A stretch of DNA of 61,077 nt, from NCBI RefSeq assembly GCF_000741165.1, contig NZ_JGYN01000019.1:1-61077 (forward strand), given 5' to 3'. The position numbers and the translations under genes are program-made. The first letter of the stretch is position 1. Each line of letters begins with the position of its first letter. Positions 31,454 through 40,892 of this stretch are shown here, in pieces. The notes beneath the pieces were generated by a model. That model saw nothing but the letters and a program-made list of their open reading frames with translations, was not told where the DNA came from and did no database searches. This stretch comes from Bifidobacterium biavatii DSM 23969. Its GTDB lineage: Bacteria > Actinomycetota > Actinomycetes > Actinomycetales > Bifidobacteriaceae.

Positions 31454-31551
31454 GTCATTTCGACCGAGCGAAGCGAGCGGAGAAATCTTTCTTCCATCAC
31501 GTCTCCGCTCCGGAAGATTTCTCGACTCGGCTACGCCTCGCTCGAAATGAC
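31454..31551. repeat. Dispersed palindromic repeat, family B
   Basis: A 98-bp element with imperfect inverted ends GTCATTTCGACCGAG (31454-31468) and CTCGCTCGAAATGAC (31537-31551), and an inner pair AGAAATCTTTC / GAAGATTTCT. It lies between the convergent MocR and aldo/keto reductase genes and could form a large stem-loop acting as terminator. A half copy lies inside the U32 coding region. Confidence 0.8.
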
Positions 31552-31579
31552 GCTGAAGTCGCAACATCCGCTCCGCAAC

Positions 31580-32440
31580 TCAGCCGAGCTTGGCAAAATC
31601 CTCCTCGTCAAGCTCAAGCTCGCCGGCCTTGAGGCTGTCAAGAATGGTTTCGGGGCGGTGCGCGCCGGGGATCACGAACATGTGGTCGCCCTTGGCGAGC
31701 TCCCACGCGAGCACGACCTGCTGGTAGGAGACGCCGTGCTTGGCGGCGACCTCGCGGAACGGGTCGAACTTGTGCTCGTCGTACGGGTGGCGGTAACCGC
31801 CGAGCGGGCTCCAGCACACGAACGCGAGGCCGAGCTTGGCGCAGTAGTCGAGCGTGTCCTGCGTGTCGAGGTGGACCGGCGAGTACTGGTTCTGCACGGC
31901 GATGAGCTTGTCGCCAAGGATGCCGCGCGCGATGTCGAGCTGTTCGATGGTCACGTTGGACACGCCCGCGTACTGGGCGACGCCTTCGTCGACGAGCTGC
32001 TTGATCGCCTCGATGGACTCGTTGTACGGCACTTCCGGATCGTGACGGTGCATGTACAGCAGGTCGATCGTGTCGACGCCGAGCGCCATCGCCGACTCCT
32101 TACCGTAGCGGATGAGGTGCTCGGGCTTGCCGTCGCGCGGCCAGACCGGCTTGTCGCCGTCCCATGCGCGGCGCAGGCCGATCTTGGTGGCGACGAGCAC
32201 CTCGTCCTTCGGGCCGTGCCACGTGTCGAGGGCCTCGCGCACGAGCTTTTCGCCGGTCTGCTCCTCCTCGCCGGGCGTGTAGTAGGCCCACGCGGTGTCG
32301 ATGTGACGGCAGCCCGCGTCGAGCGAGGCGTGCAGCGTTTCAATGCCGACATCGTGGCCGCGGTTGTTTTCGATGGTCAGCGGCATTTCGCCGTGGCCGA
32401 TGGCGGTGGTGTCGAACGGTCCGAGATTGCGGTGCAGCAT
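31580..32440 (-). CDS. Aldo/keto reductase (286 aa)
   Basis: A NADPH-dependent TIM-barrel oxidoreductase. Seen are the catalytic tetrad regions: 'CRHIDTAWAYYTPGEEEQTG' (Asp and Tyr; core 'DTAWAYY'), 'EVLVATKIGL' (Lys) and 'IDLLYMHRHDP' (His). 'YAGVSNVTIEQLDIARG', 'LIAVQNQYSPVH' and 'VIPGAHRPETI' (cofactor phosphate site) follow. Substrate unknown. ATG 32440 has AAGGAG 7 nt upstream. Five 15-bp tandem repeats lie directly upstream of the ribosome binding site. Confidence 0.9.
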   Translation of the reverse strand: MLHRNLGPFDTTAIGHGEMPLTIENNRGHDVGIETLHASLDAGCRHIDTAWAYYTPGEEEQTGEKLVREALDTWHGPKDEVLVATKIGLRRAWDGDKPVWPRDGKPEHLIRYGKESAMALGVDTIDLLYMHRHDPEVPYNESIEAIKQLVDEGVAQYAGVSNVTIEQLDIARGILGDKLIAVQNQYSPVHLDTQDTLDYCAKLGLAFVCWSPLGGYRHPYDEHKFDPFREVAAKHGVSYQQVVLAWELAKGDHMFVIPGAHRPETILDSLKAGELELDEEDFAKLG

Positions 32441-32455
32441 GGCGGTTCTCCTTTG

Positions 32456-32530
32456 CTTGACTGGTGTGCGGCTGGCTGGCGTGCAGCTGACTGACGCGCG
32501 GTTGGCCGGCGTACGGTTGGCCGGCGTACA
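32456..32530. repeat. Tandem 15-bp repeat, five units
   Basis: Five units begin at 32456, 32471, 32486, 32501 and 32516, consensus close to GTTGGCCGGCGTACG; the last two differ only at the final base. They lie in the leader of the aldo/keto reductase on the minus strand, starting 15 nt before its ATG. Copy number is likely to vary between strains. Confidence 0.75.
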
Positions 32531-32635
32531 GACGACTTGCGGCCGAAGTACGACCGGCACGCGGTTTGCGCCGACTGCCGGCGGTGCCGACGATGCCCGG
32601 TTCCAGCGTAGAAACCTGGCTGGATTTGGCGACGC

Positions 32636-34912
32636 TCAACGCCCGCCGAACGAGCCGCCGCCGGAGCCGCCGGACGAGCCGCCGAAACCGCCGCCGCCCG
32701 AGAATGAGCCGCCCGAACCGCCGGAGCCGCCGGACGAAGGCGCGGCCGCGGAGATCGTGGAGCGGATGTCGGCGAAGCCGGCGTCGAGCTGCGCGCCGAT
32801 GTCGCCGATGTTCGCGCTGAACGACGACGGGTCGAATCCGCCGCCCGGGAACGGACCGTCGGCCGCGCCGCCAAAACCGGATCCGTACGCCGAATGATGC
32901 CAGCCGTACGGCCGGTAGCTCCAGTACAGCACCGAGTCGGACGCGTTGGAGTCGAGCCAGTCGGGGTCGGTGATCTGCGGGTACGCCTTGGCCAGCTCAC
33001 GCAGCGCGCGGTCGGAGATGCCGAACGCGGCCGCGTACACGAGGTAGCGGTCCCACAGCACGAGGTCGGCCGCGCCGCGGTCGGAGAAGTCCGAAAAATC
33101 GACCAGGTATCGGTACAGGCCGTGAACCTGCCCGCCCCAGCGCTGTCCTGCCGCGGTGAGCGCCGTATGCTTAGCGCAGATCAGCGCGAACAGGCTGCAG
33201 AACATGACGGGCGCAGCCACGCACAGCACGAGCGCCACGTTGTCCCACGTGCCGAAGACCACCGTGCCGATGATCGCGACGGCCAAGCCGAATCCGCCGG
33301 CCACGCTCGCCCCAACTCCGCACGAACGGGTGGCGCCGAGCATCGCGAATTCGTTGGCGCAGGCGGTTTCGTACTTGTCGAACACCTTGTAGCCGCCCTT
33401 CCAGTTTTTGCAGGCGGCGTTCATCTGGCGCAGGTCGAACACGGGCGCGCCGATGCGCTTGGAGATCGCCTCGAGCAGCCGCAGCGCACGGTCCTCGCTG
33501 TCGCTCAGGCGCAGTGCGGCGCGGGAGGACGGGTCGAAGCACGCGGGCATGATCACGATAGTGCTGGTACCGGCCGCGTCCGCCTCGCGCGCGGGATCGG
33601 AGCCGATGAGCGCGGCAAGTTCGACGGCGGAGGCGGTGCTCATGTCGATGCCGCGGTACGTTTCCGCGGAGCCGGGGCGTATCGCGATCGCCTTTTTCGA
33701 GGCGAGCGAGAGCATGGTGGAGGTCATGCGGCGCGAGTCGAGCGAACCTTTGCCGTCGAGTCCCATGATGTCGGCCATTTTGGCCGCGGATGCGGGGCTC
33801 ATGTCGGGCGGTTCGCGCCAGTATTCGATGTCGCCGCGATAGTCGGCGATCCGGTGGCTGCGCAGCGCGGAGACGACCGCGATCGCGCACAAGATCAGCC
33901 CAACGAGCGCGAAGCCGAGTCCCACGGCCAGTCGCGCGCGGGCGTACGAGCGCTGTTGGTCTCGCCACGCGGTTTCCTGCCGCGTCTCGTCGGTCTTGAG
34001 CCAGTCGAGATGGTCGCCGCTTTCCCGCCGGATCCAGTTGCCGGATCGGCTGCCGACGTTGTCGCTGCCCTTCCACCACGAGGGTTCCTTGACGACGTTC
34101 GCATCGTACGCGACGACCAGATCAAGATACTCCCCCGCGCGCACGTCGTACGCGGCGAACGTGAGCGCGCCGCCTTCGCCGCGCGCGGTTTCGGACGTGC
34201 CGGTGTAGTGCAGCCACGCCCACGAATTGTCGGCCATAATGCCGTTCGGGAAGCGCACAGTGCCGGTGACCTTGCCGATCGGCGTCTGGCCCGACTTACC
34301 GAACGGCTCCCATTGGAACGCGGCGACGTCGTCGTAGAGCGTGGTGGCGCCGACGAGCGTGAACGTCACGTCGAATTTGAGGCTGTTCGCCGACTTGGTG
34401 AAGGGGATGTTCCAGCCGATTTCGATGGTCTTGGTCTCGCTGCTGCCGGTGCCGATCGGCAGGCCGTCCTTGATCGGCTCGTACGGTTCGAGCGAGGCTC
34501 CGGTCGCGTCGGCGATGTACCAGTGGTTCGCCCAGTCGCTGTTCCATTCGCGTTCGCTCAGGCCGTCCGGCAGACGCGGTTCGGTCTGTGCGTACGTTTG
34601 CCCGGTGGTCGCGTTGCGCACGGAGATGTCCGTGATGTCGGACAGGTTGGTACCGTTGAGCTCGTAGCGCTGGTACAGCTGTTTCCACGGGCGCACATTG
34701 TCGTCGTCATCGGTGCGCTTGTTGAGCCGCATGTTGATGTGCTGCGTGACCTTGAGACTGCCGTCCGACTGCACGTCGACGCTGTAGTCGAGCGTGCGGT
34801 AGCTCAGATCGGCGCCACCGTCGAACAGCGACGCGACGAGCGTGCCGCCGAACACCAGTATGACGACAAGCGCCGCGATGAACGCGGATCTAGTGACACG
34901 TTTGACGTCCAT
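32636..34912 (-). CDS. DUF2207 domain membrane protein (758 aa)
   Basis: An N-terminal membrane anchor (residues 10-32) precedes an extracellular beta-rich DUF2207 domain ('YRTLDYSVDVQSDGSLKVTQ', core 'DYSVDVQSDGSLKV'). A further membrane segment lies near residue 330, a cytoplasmic region follows, and two more segments occur at about 535-590. The C-terminus is a Gly/Ser/Phe tail ('GGSFSGGGGFGG') shared by this family. The function of DUF2207 proteins is unknown. It lies 84 nt downstream of a lemA-type gene on the same strand, a pairing common in actinobacteria. ATG 34912 has GGAAGGGGAA upstream. Confidence 0.82.
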   Translation of the reverse strand: MDVKRVTRSAFIAALVVILVFGGTLVASLFDGGADLSYRTLDYSVDVQSDGSLKVTQHINMRLNKRTDDDDNVRPWKQLYQRYELNGTNLSDITDISVRNATTGQTYAQTEPRLPDGLSEREWNSDWANHWYIADATGASLEPYEPIKDGLPIGTGSSETKTIEIGWNIPFTKSANSLKFDVTFTLVGATTLYDDVAAFQWEPFGKSGQTPIGKVTGTVRFPNGIMADNSWAWLHYTGTSETARGEGGALTFAAYDVRAGEYLDLVVAYDANVVKEPSWWKGSDNVGSRSGNWIRRESGDHLDWLKTDETRQETAWRDQQRSYARARLAVGLGFALVGLILCAIAVVSALRSHRIADYRGDIEYWREPPDMSPASAAKMADIMGLDGKGSLDSRRMTSTMLSLASKKAIAIRPGSAETYRGIDMSTASAVELAALIGSDPAREADAAGTSTIVIMPACFDPSSRAALRLSDSEDRALRLLEAISKRIGAPVFDLRQMNAACKNWKGGYKVFDKYETACANEFAMLGATRSCGVGASVAGGFGLAVAIIGTVVFGTWDNVALVLCVAAPVMFCSLFALICAKHTALTAAGQRWGGQVHGLYRYLVDFSDFSDRGAADLVLWDRYLVYAAAFGISDRALRELAKAYPQITDPDWLDSNASDSVLYWSYRPYGWHHSAYGSGFGGAADGPFPGGGFDPSSFSANIGDIGAQLDAGFADIRSTISAAAPSSGGSGGSGGSFSGGGGFGGSSGGSGGGSFGGR

Positions 34913-34996
34913 GCGGTTCCCCTTCCGCTCCGTTCAGCCGAAACAACCCGACCGGCCAACCGAAACAGCTGCCGGCCACGGTTCGTCTGGCATCGG

Positions 34997-35563
34997 CTAG
35001 AACCTGACCTGCGGCGCCTGGCGCGACTGCTCGTCGGCCTGGAAGTATTCAGCCTGTTCGAAGTGGAAGAGGCCGGCGATGATATTGCTCGGCACGGTTT
35101 CGGTAGCCGTGTTGTACTTGAGCACGACGTCGTTGTAGAACTGGCGCGCGTACGCGATCTTCGACTCAAGCTCCTTGAGCTGGGCCTGCAGGTCCATGAA
35201 GTTCTGGTTAGCCTGCAGCTGCGGATACGCTTCGGCCGTGGCCTGCAGGTTGACAAGCGCACGGGAGAGCGCGTTCTCTGCGGCGGCACGCTGGACAGTC
35301 GTCGCGTTCGGATCGCTGGCAGCGGCGACCACGCCAGCGCGCGCGGCCGTCACCTGCGTGAGCACGGTCGACTCGTGACCGGCGTACCCCTTGACCGTTT
35401 CCACAAGATTCGGGATCAGGTCGGCACGTTGTTTGAGCTGCACGTCGATCTGCGCCCAGCCGTTCTTGACGCGATTGCGCAGCGTGACCAGCCCGTTGTA
35501 CGCGCCCACGCCCCACAGCACCAGCGCGATGAGCACCACCAGAATGATGATGACGAAAACCAT
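34997..35563 (-). CDS. LemA family protein (188 aa)
   Basis: One N-terminal membrane segment (residues 1-22, '[21 protein letters not shown]' region) is followed by the all-helical LemA domain: '[20 protein letters not shown]', '[19 protein letters not shown]', '[18 protein letters not shown]' and '[20 protein letters not shown]'. LemA proteins are topologically exposed helical proteins of unknown function, often paired with DUF2207 or TPM-domain proteins, as here. ATG 35563 has AAGGGGGAA upstream. The gene is probably the first of a two-gene operon. Confidence 0.9.
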   Translation of the reverse strand: MVFVIIILVVLIALVLWGVGAYNGLVTLRNRVKNGWAQIDVQLKQRADLIPNLVETVKGYAGHESTVLTQVTAARAGVVAAASDPNATTVQRAAAENALSRALVNLQATAEAYPQLQANQNFMDLQAQLKELESKIAYARQFYNDVVLKYNTATETVPSNIIAGLFHFEQAEYFQADEQSRQAPQVRF

Positions 35564-35712
35564 GCGTTCCCCCTTGTTGCCTTGCCTCATTGCCATGCCG
35601 GCCATTGCCGCATGCCGTTCGTATCCGTCGTGTTCCATTCTTCCACAATCCCGGCCGCCGGCAAAGCACCACGGCAAAGAACATGCCGTCCTGCGCAGAA
35701 CCGTAAAAATAC

Positions 35713-35803
35713 GACTGAGGGGTAGCCAGAAGGCATATGCACGTACCTTCTGACTACCCCTCAGTCAGCTTCGCTGCCAGCTCCCCTAGCAAGGGGAGCC
35801 ATA
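35713..35803. repeat. Dispersed palindromic repeat, family A, copy 2
   Basis: GACTGAGGGGTA (35713-35724) with its near-complement (35754-35767), then a CTCCCC-TAGCAA-GGGGAG hairpin (35781-35798): the same two stems as at 198-329 but in reversed order, meaning this copy is inverted. It lies 12 nt beyond the pnp stop and may terminate pnp. Confidence 0.75.
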
Positions 35804-35814
35804 GCTGTTATCTA

Positions 35815-38535
35815 TCAGTCCTCGAACGGATCAAAGTCGCGACGCACGCGGCGGCGCGGACGCTCAGTGCGCTCGACGCGCTCGGCGCGGTACTCGTCGT
35901 AGTTCTCGTCGGCGGCGTAACGCGGGTTGCGGTCGTCGCCGCGGCGCGAACGACGCGGACGGGAGTCACGGTCGTCACGATCGGAACGGGACGAACGACG
36001 ATCGTCGCGGCGGTCGTCACGATCGTCACGGTCGTCGTAGTCACGGTCCGAACGGCGCGAACGACGCGGACGATCATCGTAATCACGATCGTCGCGATCA
36101 TCATAGTCACGATCGGAACGGCGGCGGCGCGGACGATCATCGTAATCGTCGTCATCGTGATCGTCGCGGCGCGAACGGCGCGGACGATCGTCGTAATCAC
36201 GATCAGAACGGCGGTCGTCACGGTCGGAGCGACGTCCGCGGCCGCCGCGACGGTCGTCACGGTCGCCACGGTCGGCACCGCGGTCGCCACGGTCACTGCC
36301 GCGGGAAGCACCACGGCCGGCGCCGGAATCCTGATCCTCGAAGCCCGGGATCGCGAGGCTGATCTTGCCGCGATCGTCGACGCCCTGCACGACAACCTCG
36401 ACGGTGTCGCCTTCCTTGAGCACGTCCTCGACCGCGTCAATGCGCTCGCCGTTGGCGAGGTTGCGGATCTGCGAGATGTGCAGCAGGCCGTCGGTGCCCG
36501 GAGTCAGGTTCACGAACGCGCCGAACGACGTGGTCTTGACGACCTTGCCGTTGTACGTTTCGCCGGCCTGAGGCACGTGCGGGTTGGCGATCTGGTCGAT
36601 GATGGCCTTGGCCTTCTCGGCCGCCTCGCCGCCTTCGGAGGAGATGTAAACGGTGCCGTCGTCCTCGATCGCGATCTCGGCGCCAGTGTCCTCCTGGATC
36701 TGGTTGATGTTCTTACCCTTCGGGCCGATGATCTCACCGATCTTGTCGACCGGAACGGTGGTGGTGAGGATGCGCGGAGCATACTCGCTCATCTCGGCCG
36801 GGCCGTCGATGCACTCGTTGATCAGGTCAAGGATCGTGGTGCGGGCCTCGTGCGCCTGCTGCAGGGCGGCGGCGAGGATGTCAGCCGGAATGCCGTCGAG
36901 CTTGGTGTCGAGCTGCAGGGCGGTGATGAACTCGCTGGTGCCGGCGACCTTGAAGTCCATGTCGCCGAACGCGTCCTCGGCGCCCAGGATGTCGGTGAGC
37001 GTCTTGTAGATGTGCTGGCCGTCCACGTCGCCGGACACGAGGCCCATGGCGATGCCCGCGACCGGGGCCTTCAGCGGGACGCCCGCGGCGAGCAGAGACA
37101 GGGTGGAAGCGCACACGGAACCCATCGAGGTGGAACCGTTGGAGCCGATGGCCTCGGAGACCTGACGGATCGCGTACGGGAACTCCTCACGGCTCGGCAG
37201 CACCGGCACGATGGCCTTCTCGGCGAGCGCGCCGTGGCCGATCTCGCGACGCTTCGGGGAGCCGACGCGGCCGGTTTCGCCGGTGGAGTACGGCGGCATC
37301 TCGTAGTTGTGCATGTAGCGCTTGGACTGCGGGCCGGACAGCGCGTCGATCTGCTGCTCCATCTTGAGCATGTTCAGCGTGGTGACGCCCAGGATCTGGG
37401 TTTCGCCGCGCTGGAAGAGCGCGGAACCGTGCACGCGCGGCACGATGTCCACTTCGGCGGACAGGGTGCGGATGTCGCGCAGGCCACGGCCGTCGATGCG
37501 GTAGTCTTCGGTGAGGATGCGGCGGCGCACGATCTGGCGCTGCAGCTCCTTGAACGCGTTGCCGAGCTCCTTCTCCTTCTCGTCGTCCGCCATGTCGGTG
37601 AACTCGTTGGCGAGGATTTCGCGCACGTGCTCCTTGATCTCGTGGATGCGGTCCTGACGCGGCAGCTTCTCCGCGATGGACAGCGCCTCGTTGAGGTCAG
37701 CGTGGGCGATCTCGTCGATGCGCGCATACAGCTCGTCGGTGTACTCCGGGAAGAGCTGGAACTCCTTGGTTTCCTTGGCGGCCTTCTCCTTGAGCTCGTT
37801 CTGGGCCTCGCAGATGACCTTGATGAACGGCTTGGCGGCCTCGAGGCCCTGAGCCACGACGGTCTCGTCCGGCTTGGTCTGGCCTTCGTCGTAGATGAGG
37901 TGCCAGGCGTTCTTGCCGGCGCCCGCCTCGATCATGGCGATCGCGACGTCGCCGTTCTCGATCACGCGGCCGGCGACCACGATCTCGAACACAGCGCGCT
38001 CACGCTCGCTCCAGCGCGGGAACGCGACCCACTGGCCGTCGATCAGCGCCAGACGCACGCCGGAAACCGGGCCGGAGAACGGCAGGCCGGAGATCATCGT
38101 GGACGCGGAGGCCGCGTTCAGCGCGATCACGTCGTACGCGTCGTCCGGGTTGATCGCGAGTACGGTCTCAACGACCTGTACCTCGTTGCGCAGCGTGTGC
38201 GGGAACAGCGGGCGCAGCGGACGGTCGATGATGCGGCAGGCGAGGATCGCCTCGCTGGACGGACGGCCTTCGCGGCGGAAGAACGAGCCCGGGATCTTGC
38301 CCGCGGCGTACATCTTCTCTTCGACATCGACGGTCAGCGGGAAGAAGTCGTAGTTCTCCTTCGGGCTGGAACCGGCGGTGGTGGTGGACAGAATCATCGA
38401 ATCGTCGTCGAGGTAGGCGGCCACCGCGCCGTCAGCCTGCTGCGCGAGACGGCCCGTTTCGAAGCGCAGCGTGCGCTTGCCAAACGAACCATTGTCGATT
38501 ACGGCCTCAACGGCCTTGATTTCGGGACCCTCCAT
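35815..38535 (-). CDS. pnp: Polynucleotide phosphorylase (906 aa)
   Basis: PNPase degrades RNA 3' to 5' with phosphate. Two RNase PH domains ('[20 protein letters not shown]', '[19 protein letters not shown]' region), a KH domain ('[20 protein letters not shown]') and an S1 domain ('[20 protein letters not shown]') appear in family order. From about residue 735 an unusual tail of about 170 residues consists of Arg/Asp/Tyr/Gly blocks such as 'DRDYDDR' and 'RPRRSRR', ending 'DFDPFED'. Usual length is about 700-740. ATG 38535 has AAGGAGGA upstream. Its leader has two hairpins that could serve the autoregulation known for pnp elsewhere. Confidence 0.96.
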   Translation of the reverse strand: MEGPEIKAVEAVIDNGSFGKRTLRFETGRLAQQADGAVAAYLDDDSMILSTTTAGSSPKENYDFFPLTVDVEEKMYAAGKIPGSFFRREGRPSSEAILACRIIDRPLRPLFPHTLRNEVQVVETVLAINPDDAYDVIALNAASASTMISGLPFSGPVSGVRLALIDGQWVAFPRWSERERAVFEIVVAGRVIENGDVAIAMIEAGAGKNAWHLIYDEGQTKPDETVVAQGLEAAKPFIKVICEAQNELKEKAAKETKEFQLFPEYTDELYARIDEIAHADLNEALSIAEKLPRQDRIHEIKEHVREILANEFTDMADDEKEKELGNAFKELQRQIVRRRILTEDYRIDGRGLRDIRTLSAEVDIVPRVHGSALFQRGETQILGVTTLNMLKMEQQIDALSGPQSKRYMHNYEMPPYSTGETGRVGSPKRREIGHGALAEKAIVPVLPSREEFPYAIRQVSEAIGSNGSTSMGSVCASTLSLLAAGVPLKAPVAGIAMGLVSGDVDGQHIYKTLTDILGAEDAFGDMDFKVAGTSEFITALQLDTKLDGIPADILAAALQQAHEARTTILDLINECIDGPAEMSEYAPRILTTTVPVDKIGEIIGPKGKNINQIQEDTGAEIAIEDDGTVYISSEGGEAAEKAKAIIDQIANPHVPQAGETYNGKVVKTTSFGAFVNLTPGTDGLLHISQIRNLANGERIDAVEDVLKEGDTVEVVVQGVDDRGKISLAIPGFEDQDSGAGRGASRGSDRGDRGADRGDRDDRRGGRGRRSDRDDRRSDRDYDDRPRRSRRDDHDDDDYDDRPRRRRSDRDYDDRDDRDYDDRPRRSRRSDRDYDDRDDRDDRRDDRRSSRSDRDDRDSRPRRSRRGDDRNPRYAADENYDEYRAERVERTERPRRRVRRDFDPFED

Positions 38536-38841
38536 TAGGGTTCCTCCTTTTTGCTTGTATCTTCTATATACCTGCTGTTCGGGCCATGTCCCGCCCGAAC
38601 CGTTCCTCTGCCATACTTCGTATTCGGCCGACCGGAAACGCCTCTTCCTCCCGGCGTTTCCCCGAATCGGCCTCATTCGCACGCGGACGTACCCAGCCGC
38701 GCTGTCATCTGTCAGATTCAGAACCTATTGTGCGTTTCACCCTCAGACAAGAGCGCCCCGCCGGGCGCTTCCCCGTTCGCCGGCCCGGACGGCCGGTTTC
38801 GTGCCGGCTCCGTCCGTGTGCGCGGCACGGCTCCGGCACGC
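38536..38841 (-). promoter_or_regulatory. Leader and upstream region of pnp
   Basis: About 306 bases without a gene. Two short hairpins stand out: GTTCGGGC with its complement (38577-38600) and GGAAACGCC with its complement (38634-38661). TATATA at 38564-38569 could be a -10 box. Known pnp genes are autoregulated through cleavage of a leader hairpin, so the hairpins may serve this, an inference. Confidence 0.35.
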
Positions 38842-38873
38842 AAAAACGCCCGAGCATTGGATGCTCGGGCGTT
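38842..38873 (-). terminator. Intrinsic terminator of rpsO
   Basis: On the minus strand AACGCCCGAGCAT pairs perfectly with its 13-nt complement around a 3-nt loop (38845-38873), followed by TTTTT (38842-38846). It starts 8 nt after the rpsO stop. Confidence 0.9.
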
Positions 38874-38880
38874 AAGTATG

Positions 38881-39150
38881 TTAGCGGCGAATGCCCAGCT
38901 TCTCGATCAGGGCACGGTAACGGTTGATGTCGACGCGCTTGAGGTAGTCGAGCAGACGACGACGGTCACCGATCATCAGCATCAGACCACGACGGGAGTG
39001 GTGATCGTGCTTGTGCTCCTTGAGGTGCTCGGTCAGATCGGCGATGCGCTTGGACAGCAGCGCGACCTGGACCTCCGGAGAACCCGTGTCGCCCTCGTGC
39101 GTCGCGTACTGAGAGATGATTTCCTGCTTTTCCTGAGCCGTAAGTGCCAC
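38881..39150 (-). CDS. rpsO: 30S ribosomal protein S15 (89 aa)
   Basis: S15 binds the central domain of 16S rRNA and forms a bridge to 23S rRNA. The whole sequence fits the family: '[20 protein letters not shown]', '[15 protein letters not shown]', '[19 protein letters not shown]' and '[11 protein letters not shown]'. Length 89 is standard. ATG 39150 has AAGGAGG upstream. TATAGT on the minus strand (39240-39235) is a probable -10 box. It precedes pnp, the common bacterial order, but a strong terminator separates them. Confidence 0.97.
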   Translation of the reverse strand: MALTAQEKQEIISQYATHEGDTGSPEVQVALLSKRIADLTEHLKEHKHDHHSRRGLMLMIGDRRRLLDYLKRVDINRYRALIEKLGIRR

Positions 39151-39287
39151 GGCATCCTCCTTATGTTGCTGCGCGGTGCTGCCGGCCCAATGCCGGCGCG
39201 CTCTCTATCCGCGGGCGAAACACGCCAAGGGGACACTATACGACGGGTGCGGGACTTTCGTTTGCGGGACGGGATTCGTCGGCTTGT

Positions 39288-39326
39288 GCACGCGGCTTAC
39301 GCACACGGACTATGCACGCGGCTTAC
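39288..39326. repeat. Three 13-bp tandem repeats upstream of rpsO
   Basis: GCACGCGGCTTAC (39288-39300), GCACACGGACTAT (39301-39313) and GCACGCGGCTTAC again (39314-39326). They lie between rpsO and the downstream-strand membrane protein, within 271 bases that contain no gene. No function is evident. Confidence 0.55.
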
Positions 39327-39421
39327 GTACGTCGATCGCGCCGCAAACGATCATGCCACGATCACGACACGGCGATCGTACACAGCACAGTGCGCTCGTG
39401 ATCGCACGCGCGCGACGCACG

Positions 39422-40120
39422 TCATACCGTCGTCAGCAGACCGCCGAACAGCACGATCAGCAGCGCGGCGGCCTCGATCGCAAAGAACATGATGAACGAC
39501 GCCCAGCTGCGCGTGAGCACGCTCAGCGGCGAATCCTTGCGGATCAGGATCAGCAGGCCGACCCACAGCACCGCGTACGCGGCCACGCCGAACCCGGCGG
39601 CGATAATGCCGAGATTCGTCGCGTTCGCCAGCGGCGCTGCATCGCCGTACACGACGTACGTCGAATACCAGAAGTTGAGTTTGAGCAGGCTGAGACCGGC
39701 GATGAACTGCTCGGCAGCAAGCCCGATCACGAACACGATGCGCCACAGCCACGTCTTCGACTCGACCACGGCCATGCCGAGGCCGGTGAGCGTGACCAGC
39801 GTGACCGTCCATGCGAGGAACACGAGGCCGCGCTGGTCGAACACGCTCATGTGCGCAACCAGCCACGCGGTGCGCTGGACGGCCAGCATGCGGCCCAACC
39901 AATACGGCGCGATGATGGCGGCCAGCACAGCCGTCAGATACACGCCCCAATGCACCGGCTGGAACTTGCGCCGTTCGATGTCGGCCAGCGACAGGTCCGA
40001 TTCGGGGATGGACGGGTCGGGATGACGGGAAACCTCGACCTCCTCGACCTTGCCGTCCACGATCTCCGTGGCCTCGTTCGTCTCGTTCTCCGCGTGCGAC
40101 TCGTTGGTTGCGTTCGCCAT
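39422..40120 (-). CDS. Membrane protein of unknown function (232 aa)
   Basis: I do not recognise the family. The first 55 residues are hydrophilic and rich in Glu/Asn. Five to six hydrophobic segments follow (about 58-78, 95-118, 125-150, 165-185, 205-230), with conserved-looking 'WLVAHMSVFDQRGLVFLAW' and 'LSLLKLNFWYSTYVVYGD'. It resembles a small integral membrane protein with cytoplasmic N-terminus. ATG 40120 opens 'MANATNESHA'. It is transcribed alone toward rpsO. No transport or enzyme motif is seen. Confidence 0.7.
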   Translation of the reverse strand: MANATNESHAENETNEATEIVDGKVEEVEVSRHPDPSIPESDLSLADIERRKFQPVHWGVYLTAVLAAIIAPYWLGRMLAVQRTAWLVAHMSVFDQRGLVFLAWTVTLVTLTGLGMAVVESKTWLWRIVFVIGLAAEQFIAGLSLLKLNFWYSTYVVYGDAAPLANATNLGIIAAGFGVAAYAVLWVGLLILIRKDSPLSVLTRSWASFIMFFAIEAAALLIVLFGGLLTTV

Positions 40121-40425
40121 GCACCAGCCCCGTTCATCATCGTCAAAGCGTTCCGGTCAATTCCGCGACCCATCTTAGCCCAAGCGTTCCGCAAAGCCGA
40201 TTGGCTCCGGCATCCCGGCTCCGCCTCAGACGGAGCATTGGGCAACCTCGTATCCTTCGCCATCGCGGCGCGGCAACGCCCATCCGACCGATTCCTCCTC
40301 TCCGCTCGGCCGACCGTTCCCGCACGATGGCCCCGCCCGCGCATCCCGCATGCCACGCCGCGACACGTCGATTTGACGCATCGTCACTTCCCCGATACAG
40401 TATTCATTCGTCGCGTACGACACCT
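40121..40425 (+). promoter_or_regulatory. Region upstream of tRNA-Leu with its promoter
   Basis: These 305 bases hold no gene. TTGACG (40373-40378) and TACAGT (40396-40401), exactly 17 nt apart, form a clear promoter 25 nt before the tRNA-Leu gene. Confidence 0.65.
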
Positions 40426-40513
40426 GTCCGGGTGGCGGAATGGTAGACGCGCTAGCTTGAGGTGCTAGTGCCTATTTTATACAGGCGTGTGGGTTCAAGT
40501 CCCATCTCGGACA
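40426..40513 (+). tRNA. tRNA-Leu (anticodon GAG)
   Basis: Acceptor GTCCGGG (40426-40432) pairs with CTCGGAC (40506-40512), with discriminator A at 40513. The anticodon arm CTAGC-TTGAGGT-GCTAG places GAG at 40459-40461. A long variable arm (GTGCCTATTTTATACAGGCGT region) and the T arm with GGTTCAAGTCC confirm a class II leucine tRNA of 88 nt. The CCA end is not encoded. A terminator follows. Confidence 0.95.
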
Positions 40514-40519
40514 CCGGCA

Positions 40520-40546
40520 AGGCCCCGTGGAAACACGGGGCTTTTC
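40520..40546 (+). terminator. Terminator of tRNA-Leu
   Basis: GCCCCGTG (40522-40529), loop GAAA, and CACGGGGC (40534-40541), followed by TTTTCG. Confidence 0.85.
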
Positions 40547-40600
40547 GTATTTTCCGATTTCACCCGACGCAACGCTCTCCCGAATATTTCCTCACCGGAC

Positions 40601-40628
40601 TTGCCTTTGGGAAGGGTCTGTGTATAAT
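40601..40628 (+). promoter_or_regulatory. Promoter of tRNA-Gly
   Basis: TTGCCT (40601-40606) and a consensus TATAAT (40623-40628) with a 16-nt spacer lie 23 nt before the tRNA-Gly gene. Confidence 0.7.
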
Positions 40629-40651
40629 GGCTCAAGTCGTTAAACGGCACT

Positions 40652-40722
40652 GCGGATGTAGCTCAATGGTAGAGCCTCAGTCTTCCAAACTGATTACGCG
40701 GGTTCGATTCCCGTCATCCGCT
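40652..40722 (+). tRNA. tRNA-Gly (anticodon TCC)
   Basis: Acceptor GCGGATG (40652-40658) pairs with CATCCGC (40715-40721), with discriminator T at 40722. The anticodon loop CTTCCAA gives TCC at 40684-40686, flanked by the TCAGT/ACTGA stem. The D arm (GCTCAATGGTAGAGC) and T arm (GGGTTCGATTCCC) are standard. The prophage integrase begins 170 nt downstream, so the 3' half of this gene is the probable attachment site. Confidence 0.95.
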
Positions 40723-40732
40723 CCCAGCTGAG

Positions 40733-40769
40733 AGGCCGGAAACCCAATGATTCCAAGGGTTTCCGGCCT
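40733..40769 (+). terminator. Terminator of tRNA-Gly
   Basis: A perfect 13-bp stem, AGGCCGGAAACCC (40733-40745) with its complement (40757-40769), then TTCGC. It lies 10 nt beyond the tRNA and would also insulate the prophage from tRNA transcription, or could be part of the attachment region. Confidence 0.8.
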
Positions 40770-40892
40770 TTCGCATTGAAGGGCCGGCATACCGTCGGAG
40801 TGCAAGATTTGGGGCAATAAAGCCCGATCGTGACCCCGATAGCATGACCTATAGCATGACCTCTAACGCACACGGAAAGAGGCCTGAAGCCC

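Noticed and set aside
35737..38538. Long + strand open frame (933 codons) opposite pnp
   Set aside because: It is the shadow of pnp: Val/Leu/Thr-rich low-complexity protein with no family features, while the minus strand encodes a clear PNPase.
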